Assembly (NCBI GenBank): GCA_036504595.1
Contig: DASXUX010000028.1
Location: forward strand, 39,311 to 103,310
Reading direction: 5' to 3'
Length of the DNA stretch: 64,000 nucleotides
From: DASXUX01 sp036504595
GTDB lineage: Bacteria; Planctomycetota; SZUA-567; H5-PLA8
In this document: in pieces, positions 16,821-24,213 of the stretch
How positions within the stretch are numbered: the first letter of the stretch is position 1
Layout of the letters: the number at the start of each line of letters is the position of its first letter
Notes under the pieces: generated by a model
The model's database searches: none
Told to the model about the DNA's origin: nothing
Seen by the model: only the letters and a program-made list of their open reading frames with translations
Translations under genes and position numbers: made by a program

Positions 16821-17402
16821 GCGATTGCCTCCTTGGCTCGCTCTGCGCGGATGCATATTTCTCTCAGATGCGAGTTGTGCGTGCACAAACTGGGAAAGCA
16901 AGCCACGGTGCGCAAGCCTGACCTCATCAGCCCGCGATTGCCAAACGCCGGCGCGGCTGAGCGCGGTTCAAGCGCTGCGCATGGGAAATAGAAGTGATGT
17001 TGTTGGGTGCTGGCTTCCATAGAACTGTTTTAGCCATCCGCCTTTTTCTGTCAAGAAATTCTCGTGCGGCACGGGGCTTTCTACAGAAGGCTTAAGCGTT
17101 CAGTCTGCCGACCAAAGCTCAAGGCACCGAGAACGCCACGATATGCACGGTTGAGGTGTTCTTGGCGATCGCGAGCTGTGACGACTGAACCGGCTGACAT
17201 GACCGACAAGTGGCGAAAGCTTTCGAAACGAACGACGCTGGGAAAAGAAAAATTGTTTTGGAAGTGGAATAATGTTGACACAAATGCATTGTGCGTTACG
17301 CCACTTCTCACGAATGCGCTGCAGCGGCCATTTGAGGTTTGCTGTGGCATTGGGATGGATTCAAAGAACTTAAACGACGCGCTGAAACGGAAAACGTTGA
17401 CT
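16821..17402. other. divergent intergenic region with long guaB leader
   Basis: This 580-bp stretch separates guaB and the divergent zinc-finger gene. On the minus strand it holds the guaB promoter (17027-17054) and about 200 nt of leader, in which no known purine riboswitch or attenuator was recognised. On the plus side a TTGACA at 17275-17280 has no convincing -10 partner. An open frame upstream of the zinc-finger start carries no recognisable protein features. Confidence 0.5.
17027..17054 (-). promoter_or_regulatory. sigma70-type promoter for guaBA
   Basis: On the minus strand TTGACA (17049-17054) is followed after 16 nt by TAAAAC (17027-17032). The consensus -35 and 4/6 -10 make a plausible promoter about 200 nt before the guaB start. 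Confidence 0.55.
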
Positions 17403-17858
17403 ATGCCGCTTAGCCCTGAACAACAAGCTCACTCGCGTGAGATCCTGCTCGAAAAACGCGCCGCGTTGCAGCGGCAGGTCGAGCGCCTTGCCAAGGACGC
17501 CGCCGAATCGACGGAGGCCACCGAAAACTCAAAGTCGCCGCTCAGCAGCGCCGAAAACGCTTCGGATACGTTCGAGCAGGATTTCGCTTTCATGAGCATG
17601 GAGAGCGAAGAGGATCTGCTGCGCAAAGTGGACCGCGCGCTGTTGCGCGTTAGGGAGAACACCTACGGTTCGTGCGAAGAGTGCGACAAGCAGATTAGCT
17701 CCGAGCGCCTCGAAGCGTTGCCGTGGGCGACGATGTGCATCCACTGCCAGGAGCTGGAAGAGCGCGGACAGCTTCGCCGCCGCCGGAACGAACCTGACTT
17801 CGACATCGAAGACGACAATGAAGAAGCGCTGATCGGCGACGACCGCGAACGGGCGTAA
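17403..17858 (+). CDS. DksA/TraR-type C4 zinc-finger protein
   Basis: 151 residues if read from ATG 17403; an in-frame ATG at 17355 would add 16 residues, and neither has a strong ribosome site. An N-terminal helical hairpin (EQQAHSREILLEKRAALQRQVERLAKD) is followed by an acidic linker and a helix (EEDLLRKVDRALLRVRENTYGSCEEC) leading into the zinc finger. Cysteines 91, 94, 112 and 115 form C-x2-C-x17-C-x2-C (CEECDKQISSERLEALPWATMCIHCQ). This is the DksA/TraR fold; the family acts at the secondary channel of RNA polymerase, often with ppGpp, though many such short homologues are uncharacterised. The C-terminus is very acidic. It is divergent from guaBA. Confidence 0.88.
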   Translation: MPLSPEQQAHSREILLEKRAALQRQVERLAKDAAESTEATENSKSPLSSAENASDTFEQDFAFMSMESEEDLLRKVDRALLRVRENTYGSCEECDKQISSERLEALPWATMCIHCQELEERGQLRRRRNEPDFDIEDDNEEALIGDDRERA

Positions 17859-17940
17859 CGGCGAGTCTGGAGTCGACCAGAAGCTCGCCACCGGCGCTCG
17901 GCGGGATTCGTGGCGAGAAGTTGCGCAGAAAACATCACAC

Positions 17941-17967
17941 AAAAAAAGCGGGCCATCAAGGCCCGCT
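17941..17967 (-). terminator. intrinsic terminator of the 17991-18977 gene
   Basis: GCGGGCC and GGCCCGC (17948-17954, 17960-17966) form a 7-bp stem with loop ATCAA. On the minus strand the stem is followed by a run of seven T residues. It lies 24 nt past the stop of the minus-strand gene and converges on the zinc-finger gene. Confidence 0.85.
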
Positions 17968-17990
17968 CTGTGTTTGGCAGACGTCTTCTG

Positions 17991-18977
17991 CTATTTCTTT
18001 TCTTCTTGCGGCTTGCGAGCGGCTTCAAAGATCGGATCGCGCGTGGCCTTCACGATCACGGTGATGCTGCCGCCGAGATTGACTGGATCGTCTTTCTTGG
18101 CCTGGAGGTTCTCGCTGGCAATGACTACGTCTTGAGCTCTTCCGTCGGCCATCCCGTAGCTTAGGGCGACATCGCGCTCCTTTTTGCTGTGAGCCTGGAT
18201 AGTCTCGATGCGCGTTTTGTCCGGGTAGAGATACTTGTTGTCGATCTTCTCTTTCGTCTTTTTGTCTTTGTAGCGGCGATCGAAGACGACGTTGTAAATC
18301 TTGTCGTCCTTTTCAAAGGCGGAAAACAGCTTCTGCCGCAGCTTCGCGTCGTCAGCCATGATGTCGGGGTCTTCCTGACCGGTCACGTACTTGAAGCCCG
18401 CCAGCTTGGCCTTCTCGTACATGTCATAGCCGAGCTTCATGTTGGCTTCGTAAATAGACTGGCGCTTTTCGATCTCGGCGTCACGCTCGCGCTGCTGGCC
18501 CTTCTTCTGGACGTACAGGAGCAGCGCGACGACGCCCAGCACGGCGACAAAGCCGAAAATGTACATCAGTTCTTTGCCGTAGCCGCGCTTGGGCTTGTAT
18601 TTCTTGCCGCTTTGCCCGCTCGCGGCGTCATCGCGGCGAGTGGTGCGACTGGACGCCGAGTTCGTTCGCTGAGGCGGAGCGGCCTGAACCTGCTGGACTT
18701 GCGGCTGTGCGGCTTGACGGCCGGAGCCCGGCTGCGGCGTCATTCGGCCACTGGGGCTGGCTGCGGCCTGGGGTTGAGCGCGTCCGCTGACGCTGGCGGG
18801 CTGCTGCGGCGCACGGCCACTGACATTGTTGATGACGGGCTGAGGTTGGGCTCGTCCGCTGACGTTGCTGGCTGGTTGGGGCTGTGCACGGCCGCTAACG
18901 TTTGTCTGTGGAGGCACTCGGCCGCTGGTGCTCGCCGCCGTGCGCCCCGATGGCCTGCCGCTGTTGCTTTCTGCCAT
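17991..18977 (-). CDS. membrane protein with SGR-PQ repeats and orphan C-terminal domain
   Basis: 328 residues from the ATG at 18977. The first about 110 residues are low complexity, built of repeats of the type VSGRAQPQPA (at least five near-copies) and then Gln/Ala/Thr-rich sequence. A basic stretch (KYKPKRGYGK) precedes one membrane segment, ELMYIFGFVAVLGVVALLLYV, so the N-terminus should be cytoplasmic. The C-terminal domain (about 175-320) matches the 193-residue protein at 6781-7362 block by block: DDAKLRQKLFSAFEKDDKIYNVVFDRRYKDK, then KYLYPDKTRIE and PVNLGGSITVIV. No known family is recognised. A terminator follows. The Ser/Thr-kinase gene lies upstream on the same strand, suggesting functional linkage. 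Confidence 0.8.
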   Translation of the reverse strand: MAESNSGRPSGRTAASTSGRVPPQTNVSGRAQPQPASNVSGRAQPQPVINNVSGRAPQQPASVSGRAQPQAAASPSGRMTPQPGSGRQAAQPQVQQVQAAPPQRTNSASSRTTRRDDAASGQSGKKYKPKRGYGKELMYIFGFVAVLGVVALLLYVQKKGQQRERDAEIEKRQSIYEANMKLGYDMYEKAKLAGFKYVTGQEDPDIMADDAKLRQKLFSAFEKDDKIYNVVFDRRYKDKKTKEKIDNKYLYPDKTRIETIQAHSKKERDVALSYGMADGRAQDVVIASENLQAKKDDPVNLGGSITVIVKATRDPIFEAARKPQEEKK

Positions 18978-19181
18978 GCCTTTCCCCTTGCTGCTGTGTG
19001 TTATGTGCTCCCAGTTCGTCACGTCGAAACGCGCGCTGCACCGCTGAATGAGACAACTCAACTCGACTGAGTCCGACTTGAATAACTATACGCCGCTTTG
19101 CGCGAAATTAACAAGCAAATTTCCTGCACGGTGTGGGGCACGCTCGTTTCCGTCTGGACTCATGGGTGCTGACGTCCTGCT

Positions 19182-19236
19182 GCTGCACGCATGAGATTGG
19201 CGCCAAACGAAAAGCGCCAATCACATGCGTGCCACC
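19182..19236. repeat. hairpin element, TGCCACC family, copy 3
   Basis: Arms of 19 nt (19185-19203 and 19214-19232) pair with one central mismatch around a 10-nt loop, followed by CACC. In the opposite orientation the copy at 9354-9406 has the same arms with paired substitutions (C-G replaced by T-A), the same central A-A mismatch and the same TGCGTGCCACC end. Confidence 0.8.
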
Positions 19237-19245
19237 AGGAGACAA

Positions 19246-19272
19246 AAAAGCGGGGCCATTTGGCCCCGCTTG
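19246..19272 (-). terminator. intrinsic terminator of the Ser/Thr kinase gene
   Basis: GCGGGGCCA and TGGCCCCGC form a 9-bp stem with a two-base loop. On the minus strand it is followed by a T-run (TTTTTTG). It lies about 20 nt after the kinase stop. Confidence 0.85.
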
Positions 19273-19292
19273 CGGACGGAAGAAAACTCTCA

Positions 19293-20543
19293 TTAGTAGT
19301 TGGCGCGGTACAGTTCCCACATTTCCGGCCGGCTGAGCCAGCACTTCAGCACATGACGGACGTGGAAGACGCTGGCGTATCGCTGTGCCGGGTCGCGCGC
19401 AAGGCACTTCACGCACAAGGCGTCCAATTCGGGCGGGATGCGCCTGCGAGTGTACTCCGACGGCTGCGGGATCGGGCTGTGGCGGAAGTAGGGATCCAAG
19501 TCGGTCGGGCGCTGCACCTGATTGGGCGCGTTGCCAGTCAACAGGAAGAACAACACGCCGCCCAGGCCGTACACATCGGTTCGTTCGGTGAACGTGCCCG
19601 GATCGCCTGCCCACTGTTCCGGCGACAGATAGCTCGGCGTTCCCACTGCGCGCACGGCCGCATCGCCCGGCAGCGAACCGGTGAGCGTGGTGCTGAGCGT
19701 TGCAGCGGCAGGGGCTTCGTTGGATGCGTAGCGCTTTGGGATGTCGGCATTGATCGCCTGGCTGATGCCAAAGTCGATCACGACGACCTCGCCGCGGCTG
19801 CCGACGATGATGTTCTGCGGCTTGAGGTCGAGATGCAGGACGCCGGCCGAGTGCGCGTGTTCAACGCCCGCGCAGACTTTGTCGAACAGCTCCGCGACGG
19901 CGGTAATGCTGTAGCCGGTCAGTCCGGGGATGCCGGCGTCGGAAATCTTCTTGATGACCTGGTCGAGGCTGGAGCCTTCGATGTACGGCATGGTCATGAA
20001 GACCTGGTCTTTGCCGATGTTCCCGAGTTCCAACAGGCGCGTGACGTTGGGATGGTTGAGCTTGGCGGCGAAGCGCGCTTCTTTCATGATGCGGTCCGCG
20101 CCCCAGCCGCCCTGCGCCTGGCTGATCTTCACGATGACTTCGCGTTCGGCGAGTTGATCGAAGGCCACCTTGCAGGTGCCTTGACCGCCCAACTGGATCT
20201 CGCGGCGTACCTGGTAACGGTCGGACGACATCGCCGGTGCTTTGACGACTTCAGCATTTTCAACTTTAGCGCTCTCGATTTTGGCTTGCGGAGCGGTGAC
20301 GTGCGTGGCCATTCGTTCTCCTCCCATGGGTTCGTGGCTTCGAAGTGATACGTCCATACCCGCTCCCGCGTTTTTTTCCAGTGCCGCTTCGATCTCTTCG
20401 GCGGCGGGGCTGGCTTCCCGTGGTGCTCGGGCCTCTCGCTCGCGTTGCAGCCGATCCCACTCTTTACGCGCCGCCTCGGCGGCCACGCTTGACGTGGATG
20501 TCTTCGCCTCGCGGCGCTGAGCCCGTTCCGTGACGTGTGACAC
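19293..20543 (-). CDS. soluble Ser/Thr protein kinase (Hanks type, HLD variant)
   Basis: 416 residues from a GTG at 20543 with AAGGAGG about 9 nt upstream. The first 105 residues are a charged, Ala-rich region. The kinase domain runs about 110-380: glycine loop LGGQGTCKVAF, ATP-anchoring Lys139 in VIVKIS, catalytic loop HLDLKPQNIIV (Asp239) where the usual HRD arginine is Leu238, DFG at 257-259, and the activation-end motif GTPSYLSPEQW. Loss of the HRD arginine often marks kinases not controlled by activation-loop phosphorylation. No transmembrane segment or sensor domain follows; the end is a helical ARDPAQRYASVFHVRHVLKCWL. It may act with the neighbouring membrane proteins. Confidence 0.92.
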   Translation of the reverse strand: MSHVTERAQRREAKTSTSSVAAEAARKEWDRLQREREARAPREASPAAEEIEAALEKNAGAGMDVSLRSHEPMGGERMATHVTAPQAKIESAKVENAEVVKAPAMSSDRYQVRREIQLGGQGTCKVAFDQLAEREVIVKISQAQGGWGADRIMKEARFAAKLNHPNVTRLLELGNIGKDQVFMTMPYIEGSSLDQVIKKISDAGIPGLTGYSITAVAELFDKVCAGVEHAHSAGVLHLDLKPQNIIVGSRGEVVVIDFGISQAINADIPKRYASNEAPAAATLSTTLTGSLPGDAAVRAVGTPSYLSPEQWAGDPGTFTERTDVYGLGGVLFFLLTGNAPNQVQRPTDLDPYFRHSPIPQPSEYTRRRIPPELDALCVKCLARDPAQRYASVFHVRHVLKCWLSRPEMWELYRANY

Positions 20544-20719
20544 GATCTTCCCCTCCTTGAAATGCCTCGCTTATCTGAAAAGCGTCCCTCCGTCCTAATC
20601 GCTTTGGGGGGAATTTCAAATCAGCGTTTCAAGAAAGCTCTGATTAGGCGCGCGATCCTGTAAATTGGCTGTTTGGGACAACAGGCTGGATTGCTCTGCA
20701 AAAATTAAATGCAGAATCG

Positions 20720-20749
20720 TTGCGCGTGATTTCAGGAGTGGAATATACT
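20720..20749 (+). promoter_or_regulatory. probable promoter of the CBS-pair gene
   Basis: TTGCGC (20720-20725), an 18-nt spacer and TATACT (20744-20749), 64 nt before the ATG at 20813. Confidence 0.5.
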
Positions 20750-20812
20750 TAATTGCGGGCGCGTTTTACTTGCAGCGCCCTTTGCCGCAACCTTTTTCGG
20801 GAGAGCCTCAGC

Positions 20813-21250
20813 ATGGCGACGGTCCAGAGTATTCTCAGCCGAAAAGGTTCCGAGGTGGGTACGGTCGGCGAAACACAGACGGTGCTCGAGGCTGCCAAGC
20901 AGATGAACACTCGTCGCGTCGGCTGCCTGGTGGTCGTGCGCGATGGACTCGTCACCGGCATTTTTACCGAGCGCGATATTCTCACGCGTATTGTTGCTGT
21001 CGGGCGCGACCCCGGAAAAACAACCGTGGCCGAAGTGATGACCTCCCCCGTGGCCTGCTGCCGTCCCGAGACCACTCTGGATGAGATTACCGCCGCCATC
21101 ACGCAGAAGCGCATCCGCCACTTGCCCGTGGTGTGCGACAACGTGCTCTGCGGAATCGTTACCAGCGGCGACGTGCTGGCTCTTCAGGTGAAAGAACACC
21201 AGGACACCATCGAGTACCTCTCCGAGTATCTGTACGCGCCGAGGCGGTGA
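20813..21250 (+). CDS. CBS-domain pair protein
   Basis: 145 residues from the ATG at 20813 with GGGAGAG 9 nt upstream. It consists of little more than two CBS motifs: TVLEAAKQMNTRRVGCLVVVRDGLVTGIFTERDILTRIV (about 20-62) and VAEVMTSPVACCRPETTLDEITAAITQKRIRHLPVVCDNVLCGIVTSGDVLAL (about 72-127). Stand-alone CBS pairs bind adenosine nucleotides or other ligands and act as energy or redox sensors in the cytoplasm, but the ligand and partner are unknown here. It is a single-gene unit, convergent with the HEAT-like secreted protein and separated by a heptanucleotide repeat. Confidence 0.92.
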   Translation: MATVQSILSRKGSEVGTVGETQTVLEAAKQMNTRRVGCLVVVRDGLVTGIFTERDILTRIVAVGRDPGKTTVAEVMTSPVACCRPETTLDEITAAITQKRIRHLPVVCDNVLCGIVTSGDVLALQVKEHQDTIEYLSEYLYAPRR

Positions 21251-21265
21251 CGCAATTGCAGGTCA

Positions 21266-21300
21266 TTTCTGAATTCTAAATTCTGCAATCTGAATTCCTA
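21266..21300. repeat. heptanucleotide tandem repeat (ATTCTGA-type)
   Basis: Five units (TTTCTGA, ATTCTAA, ATTCTGC, AATCTGA, ATTCCTA) lie between two convergent genes. The last unit contains, in complement, the TAG stop of the HEAT-like gene (21298-21300). Confidence 0.75.
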
Positions 21301-22404
21301 AGGTCTTTGGCCCCACATGCGTTCGGCGTAAATCTCGTTGCGCGTGCGGCCAGGTTCGTCGCGCGCGGGCGACGGAAGCTGTTCGGGAACGTACGTGCCG
21401 TTGGTCATCACGTCGCGGTGATAGACGGCGGAGCGCGGGACGTTTGGAATCGTTTTCAGGAAATCCTGTTCGGCGGGCGTGGGCGGCTGCGGCGGACCCA
21501 CCAGATCCGGCGGATAGCTCGTTCCACCGAACGCGCGCTGCTCCAGGGTAAGTTTCCGCAAGTCGCTGATGTCCTGAGCGTAATGCGGGTCCGTCAGAGC
21601 TATCGCGGGCTCGCCCAACTGCGGCGGCATCTGGTCGTAGTTCTGCCGCCACCAGGCAATCATGCGCGCGGCGATCTCCGGGCCGCGAGCGCTCCGGGCG
21701 GGATAGAAATAGAAGCTCTGCCCGGTCAGGGCGGAAATCTGATGATCGAGAGCCTCCACAAACTGACGCTGATACGGCGGAATCGTGGGTGCGGCTGACG
21801 CGAAAAAAGCCTCGATGAGCGATTTCAGAACGCGGCGCCCGCCGAGACTTCCGAGCAGGTTCGCTGAGGTCATTCGCACATCCGGATGGGCATTGTACAG
21901 GCCATAGACGACAAGCGACGCCAATCCTGCGTCCCCGCCGCTACTAAGCGTGTTTATGGCGGCTGTGCGCGCCTCGGGATATTGAGAGTCGAGCAATTCC
22001 ACCGCGTTGATCAGCGCCTGAAGCTGATCGGGATCGTCCGGCAAGGGCATCCTTGCGGCTGGCGGCGTTCGCGGCTCTTCGCGTTCGATCACCGAGACGT
22101 TCACTGGAGCCGGCTCATTCGGCGGCTGATTTCCTGGAGGTCGCGAAACGGTCTCGTCCTGTATCGGCCGCGGAGTCAGAACCGTTACGCCTTCCGGCGC
22201 TGCAATCGCGCCATCGGCGGGGTCCATGCTTGCGATCATCGAGCGCGGCAATTGCACACGCATTCCGCTTATATCGACAAGATAGCGTTGGTTGTCTTGC
22301 GCCAGGACAGTCCCTTCATAATGGCGGCCGTCAATCAATTCGACCGTTGCGCCAGGAGCCACCGCGCATGTCGCGATAAGAACGATGGGAAGCAGACTTT
22401 TCAT
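21298..22404 (-). CDS. secreted HEAT-like repeat protein
   Basis: 368 residues from the ATG at 22404, which has GGGAG 8 nt upstream. Residues 1-19 are a signal peptide (MKSLLPIVLIATCAVAPGA). A small beta domain follows, TVELIDGRHYEGTVLAQDNQRYLVDISGMRVQLPRSMIASM, resembling the N-terminus of the protein at 7542-8345. After a Pro-rich linker, helices resembling HEAT repeats are seen: DQLQALINAVELLDSQYPEARTAAINTLSSGGDAGLASLVVYGLYNAHPDVRMTSANLLGSLGGRRVLKSLIEAF. The rest is Pro/Arg-rich, with QNYDQMPPQ and RAFGGTSYPPDL. This is an exported lineage-type protein of unknown role. The stop codon lies in a heptanucleotide repeat. Confidence 0.75.
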   Translation of the reverse strand: MKSLLPIVLIATCAVAPGATVELIDGRHYEGTVLAQDNQRYLVDISGMRVQLPRSMIASMDPADGAIAAPEGVTVLTPRPIQDETVSRPPGNQPPNEPAPVNVSVIEREEPRTPPAARMPLPDDPDQLQALINAVELLDSQYPEARTAAINTLSSGGDAGLASLVVYGLYNAHPDVRMTSANLLGSLGGRRVLKSLIEAFFASAAPTIPPYQRQFVEALDHQISALTGQSFYFYPARSARGPEIAARMIAWWRQNYDQMPPQLGEPAIALTDPHYAQDISDLRKLTLEQRAFGGTSYPPDLVGPPQPPTPAEQDFLKTIPNVPRSAVYHRDVMTNGTYVPEQLPSPARDEPGRTRNEIYAERMWGQRP

Positions 22405-22474
22405 AGCTGTTCTCCCTTCATGTAGCGAAACACCGCGCACATGCGGTGCCGCGTCCGAACGGATTTAGTTGCGC

Positions 22475-22495
22475 TGAATTCTGGATTCTGCGGAT
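22475..22495. repeat. short heptanucleotide repeat (TGGATTC-type)
   Basis: Three units (TGAATTC, TGGATTC, TGCGGAT) in the divergent gap before the sulfite/nitrite reductase gene. The unit family matches the array at 21266-21300. Confidence 0.5.
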
Positions 22496-22549
22496 TGCCG
22501 TGTTAATATTCTCGCCTCGCGACTTTGCGTTCTCGGAAAGGATCAGTGA

Positions 22550-24196
22550 ATGGCCAGTCATGCTGAAGACATTAAGCGCGTTCGCATCATCCCCGATATC
22601 GATGCTCTAGCCGCCGGCAGCTACGAGAACATTCCCGCCGACGATTTTGACCGGCTGAAATGGCTGGGCTTGTACAAACAGAAACAAGCGCCGTATTTCA
22701 TGCTGCGCATCAAGCTCTCGGGCGGACGCGTCTCGCTGGAGCAGCTTGCGGCCATCTCACGCCTGGCCTGCCAGTTCGGCAATGGCATCGATCATCTGTC
22801 CACGCGGCAGGACATTGAGTTGCATGACCTTCTTATCAACTATGCCCCGGAATTGCTGCGCCAACTGGCCGCCATCGGCCTGACGACGCGCGGTGCCTGC
22901 GGCGATACGGTCCGCAACATTGTCGGTGTGCCCTGCGCCGGCGTGTGCCGGCATGAGGTCTACGACGTCGAGCCGTTGCGCAAGCTGCTCTACGAACACT
23001 TTCTCGCGGATGACACCGTGCTGAATCTCCCGCGCAAGTTCAAGTTTGCGCTCTCCGGCTGCTCCGTTCATCGCGGACAGTACGGCATCAACGATGTGGG
23101 TCTGTTCCCGTCGCACAACGCCGCTCGCGTAGCAGCGGAGGGACCTGGGTTTGAGATGTGGGTGGCTGGCGGTCTGGGCGCGCAGCCGATGCTCGCGCAC
23201 CTCTTGACGGACTACATTCCTGTTTCGCGAGTTCCCGCCGCGTGCGCCGCGACCGTCGAGACGCACCGCTTGTATGGAAATCGCAATAGCCGCACGCAAG
23301 CGCGCCTGAAGTTTGTGGTGAAGAAATGGGGCATCGAAAAATACCGTGAAGTGTGGCACCAGCATTTCCAGGAGTTCCTTGCCCGGATGGGCGAGGTGAA
23401 ACTGGACCTGAGTTCCGCCAGGCCGGACGATTGGACGTCCGCGATCGGCGCGCCGTTTTACCCGCAGCGGCAGAAGGATCGCTACGGCGTGGAATGCAAA
23501 GTTCCGCTGGGCGACGCGCGCGCAGAAGACATGCTGGCGCTGGTTGATTTCTGCCGCATACACGGCGCGCAAGTGCGCATCACGCAGGGCCAGAATCTTC
23601 ACGTCCAGAACCTGACGGCTGAAGCCTGCGGACAACTGAAGCCGATCGTGGAGTACGCCGGCTGGCACTTGATCGAGCCGCGCGACCCGAACGTCGTGGC
23701 CTGCGTCGGTCTTTACGAGTGCGGCAAGGCCGTGTTCTACACCAAGACGGCCGCCAAGCAGCTCACGCACGGCCTGCATCTGGAACTGCGCGACGTCCCG
23801 CGCGGGCTGAACATCCATTTCTCCGGATGCCCGAATAATTGCGCGCAGCATAGCCTGGGAGCGATCGGCTTCATGGGCGCCTCGCGCCCCGCGGGCTGGC
23901 GCAAAGCGGGCGTGTACTCGCTGTATCTGGGCGGCTCTATGCAAAACGAAGGCACATTCGGGAAAATGGTCGCGACGGGGGTGCGTCCGGAGAGCGTCGG
24001 GAAACTGGTCGAGGCGCTTGTCGCCGCGTTCCGCTCGCAAACACAAACGGTCTCGGACAGCGAAAAGGATACCGCCGAGCACCTTAGCGCATGGTCGCGC
24101 ACGCTGAAAGGCGAGCAACTCGCTCAAATCCTTCACGCCGCCGATTGCGGAGCGACGGCTACGATCTCGAGTACGCCCCATCCGGGCGAGGAGTGA
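22550..24196 (+). CDS. siroheme/4Fe-4S sulfite or nitrite reductase
   Basis: 548 residues in the two-fold repeated architecture of ferredoxin-type sulfite/nitrite reductases. These enzymes perform the six-electron reduction of sulfite to sulfide or nitrite to ammonia in the cytoplasm. Substrate and siroheme contacts lie in STRQDIELHDL, TRGACGDTVRNIVGVPCAGVCRHE and KFKFALSGCSVHRGQYGINDVG. The cluster cysteines are in VACVGLYECGKAVF (C-x5-C) and HFSGCPNNCAQH (C-x3-C), which bridge the 4Fe-4S centre and siroheme. Assimilatory sulfite reductase and nitrite reductase cannot be separated by eye. No cysteine-synthesis or nitrate genes are adjacent, so the pathway is not settled. It converges on the GH99-like gene with a 17-bp gap. 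Confidence 0.9.
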   Translation: MASHAEDIKRVRIIPDIDALAAGSYENIPADDFDRLKWLGLYKQKQAPYFMLRIKLSGGRVSLEQLAAISRLACQFGNGIDHLSTRQDIELHDLLINYAPELLRQLAAIGLTTRGACGDTVRNIVGVPCAGVCRHEVYDVEPLRKLLYEHFLADDTVLNLPRKFKFALSGCSVHRGQYGINDVGLFPSHNAARVAAEGPGFEMWVAGGLGAQPMLAHLLTDYIPVSRVPAACAATVETHRLYGNRNSRTQARLKFVVKKWGIEKYREVWHQHFQEFLARMGEVKLDLSSARPDDWTSAIGAPFYPQRQKDRYGVECKVPLGDARAEDMLALVDFCRIHGAQVRITQGQNLHVQNLTAEACGQLKPIVEYAGWHLIEPRDPNVVACVGLYECGKAVFYTKTAAKQLTHGLHLELRDVPRGLNIHFSGCPNNCAQHSLGAIGFMGASRPAGWRKAGVYSLYLGGSMQNEGTFGKMVATGVRPESVGKLVEALVAAFRSQTQTVSDSEKDTAEHLSAWSRTLKGEQLAQILHAADCGATATISSTPHPGEE

Positions 24197-24213
24197 CGGT
24201 CGCGCGCGCCCGC

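Larger units (their letters stand above)
18978..19292. other. 315-bp gap with hairpin element and terminator
   Basis: Between two minus-strand genes this gap holds the copy-3 hairpin element (19182-19236) and the terminator of the kinase gene (19246-19272). No gene is seen in it. Confidence 0.6.

Noticed and set aside
17275..17303. TTGACA promoter for the zinc-finger gene
   Set aside because: No convincing -10 hexamer at 16-18 nt spacing.
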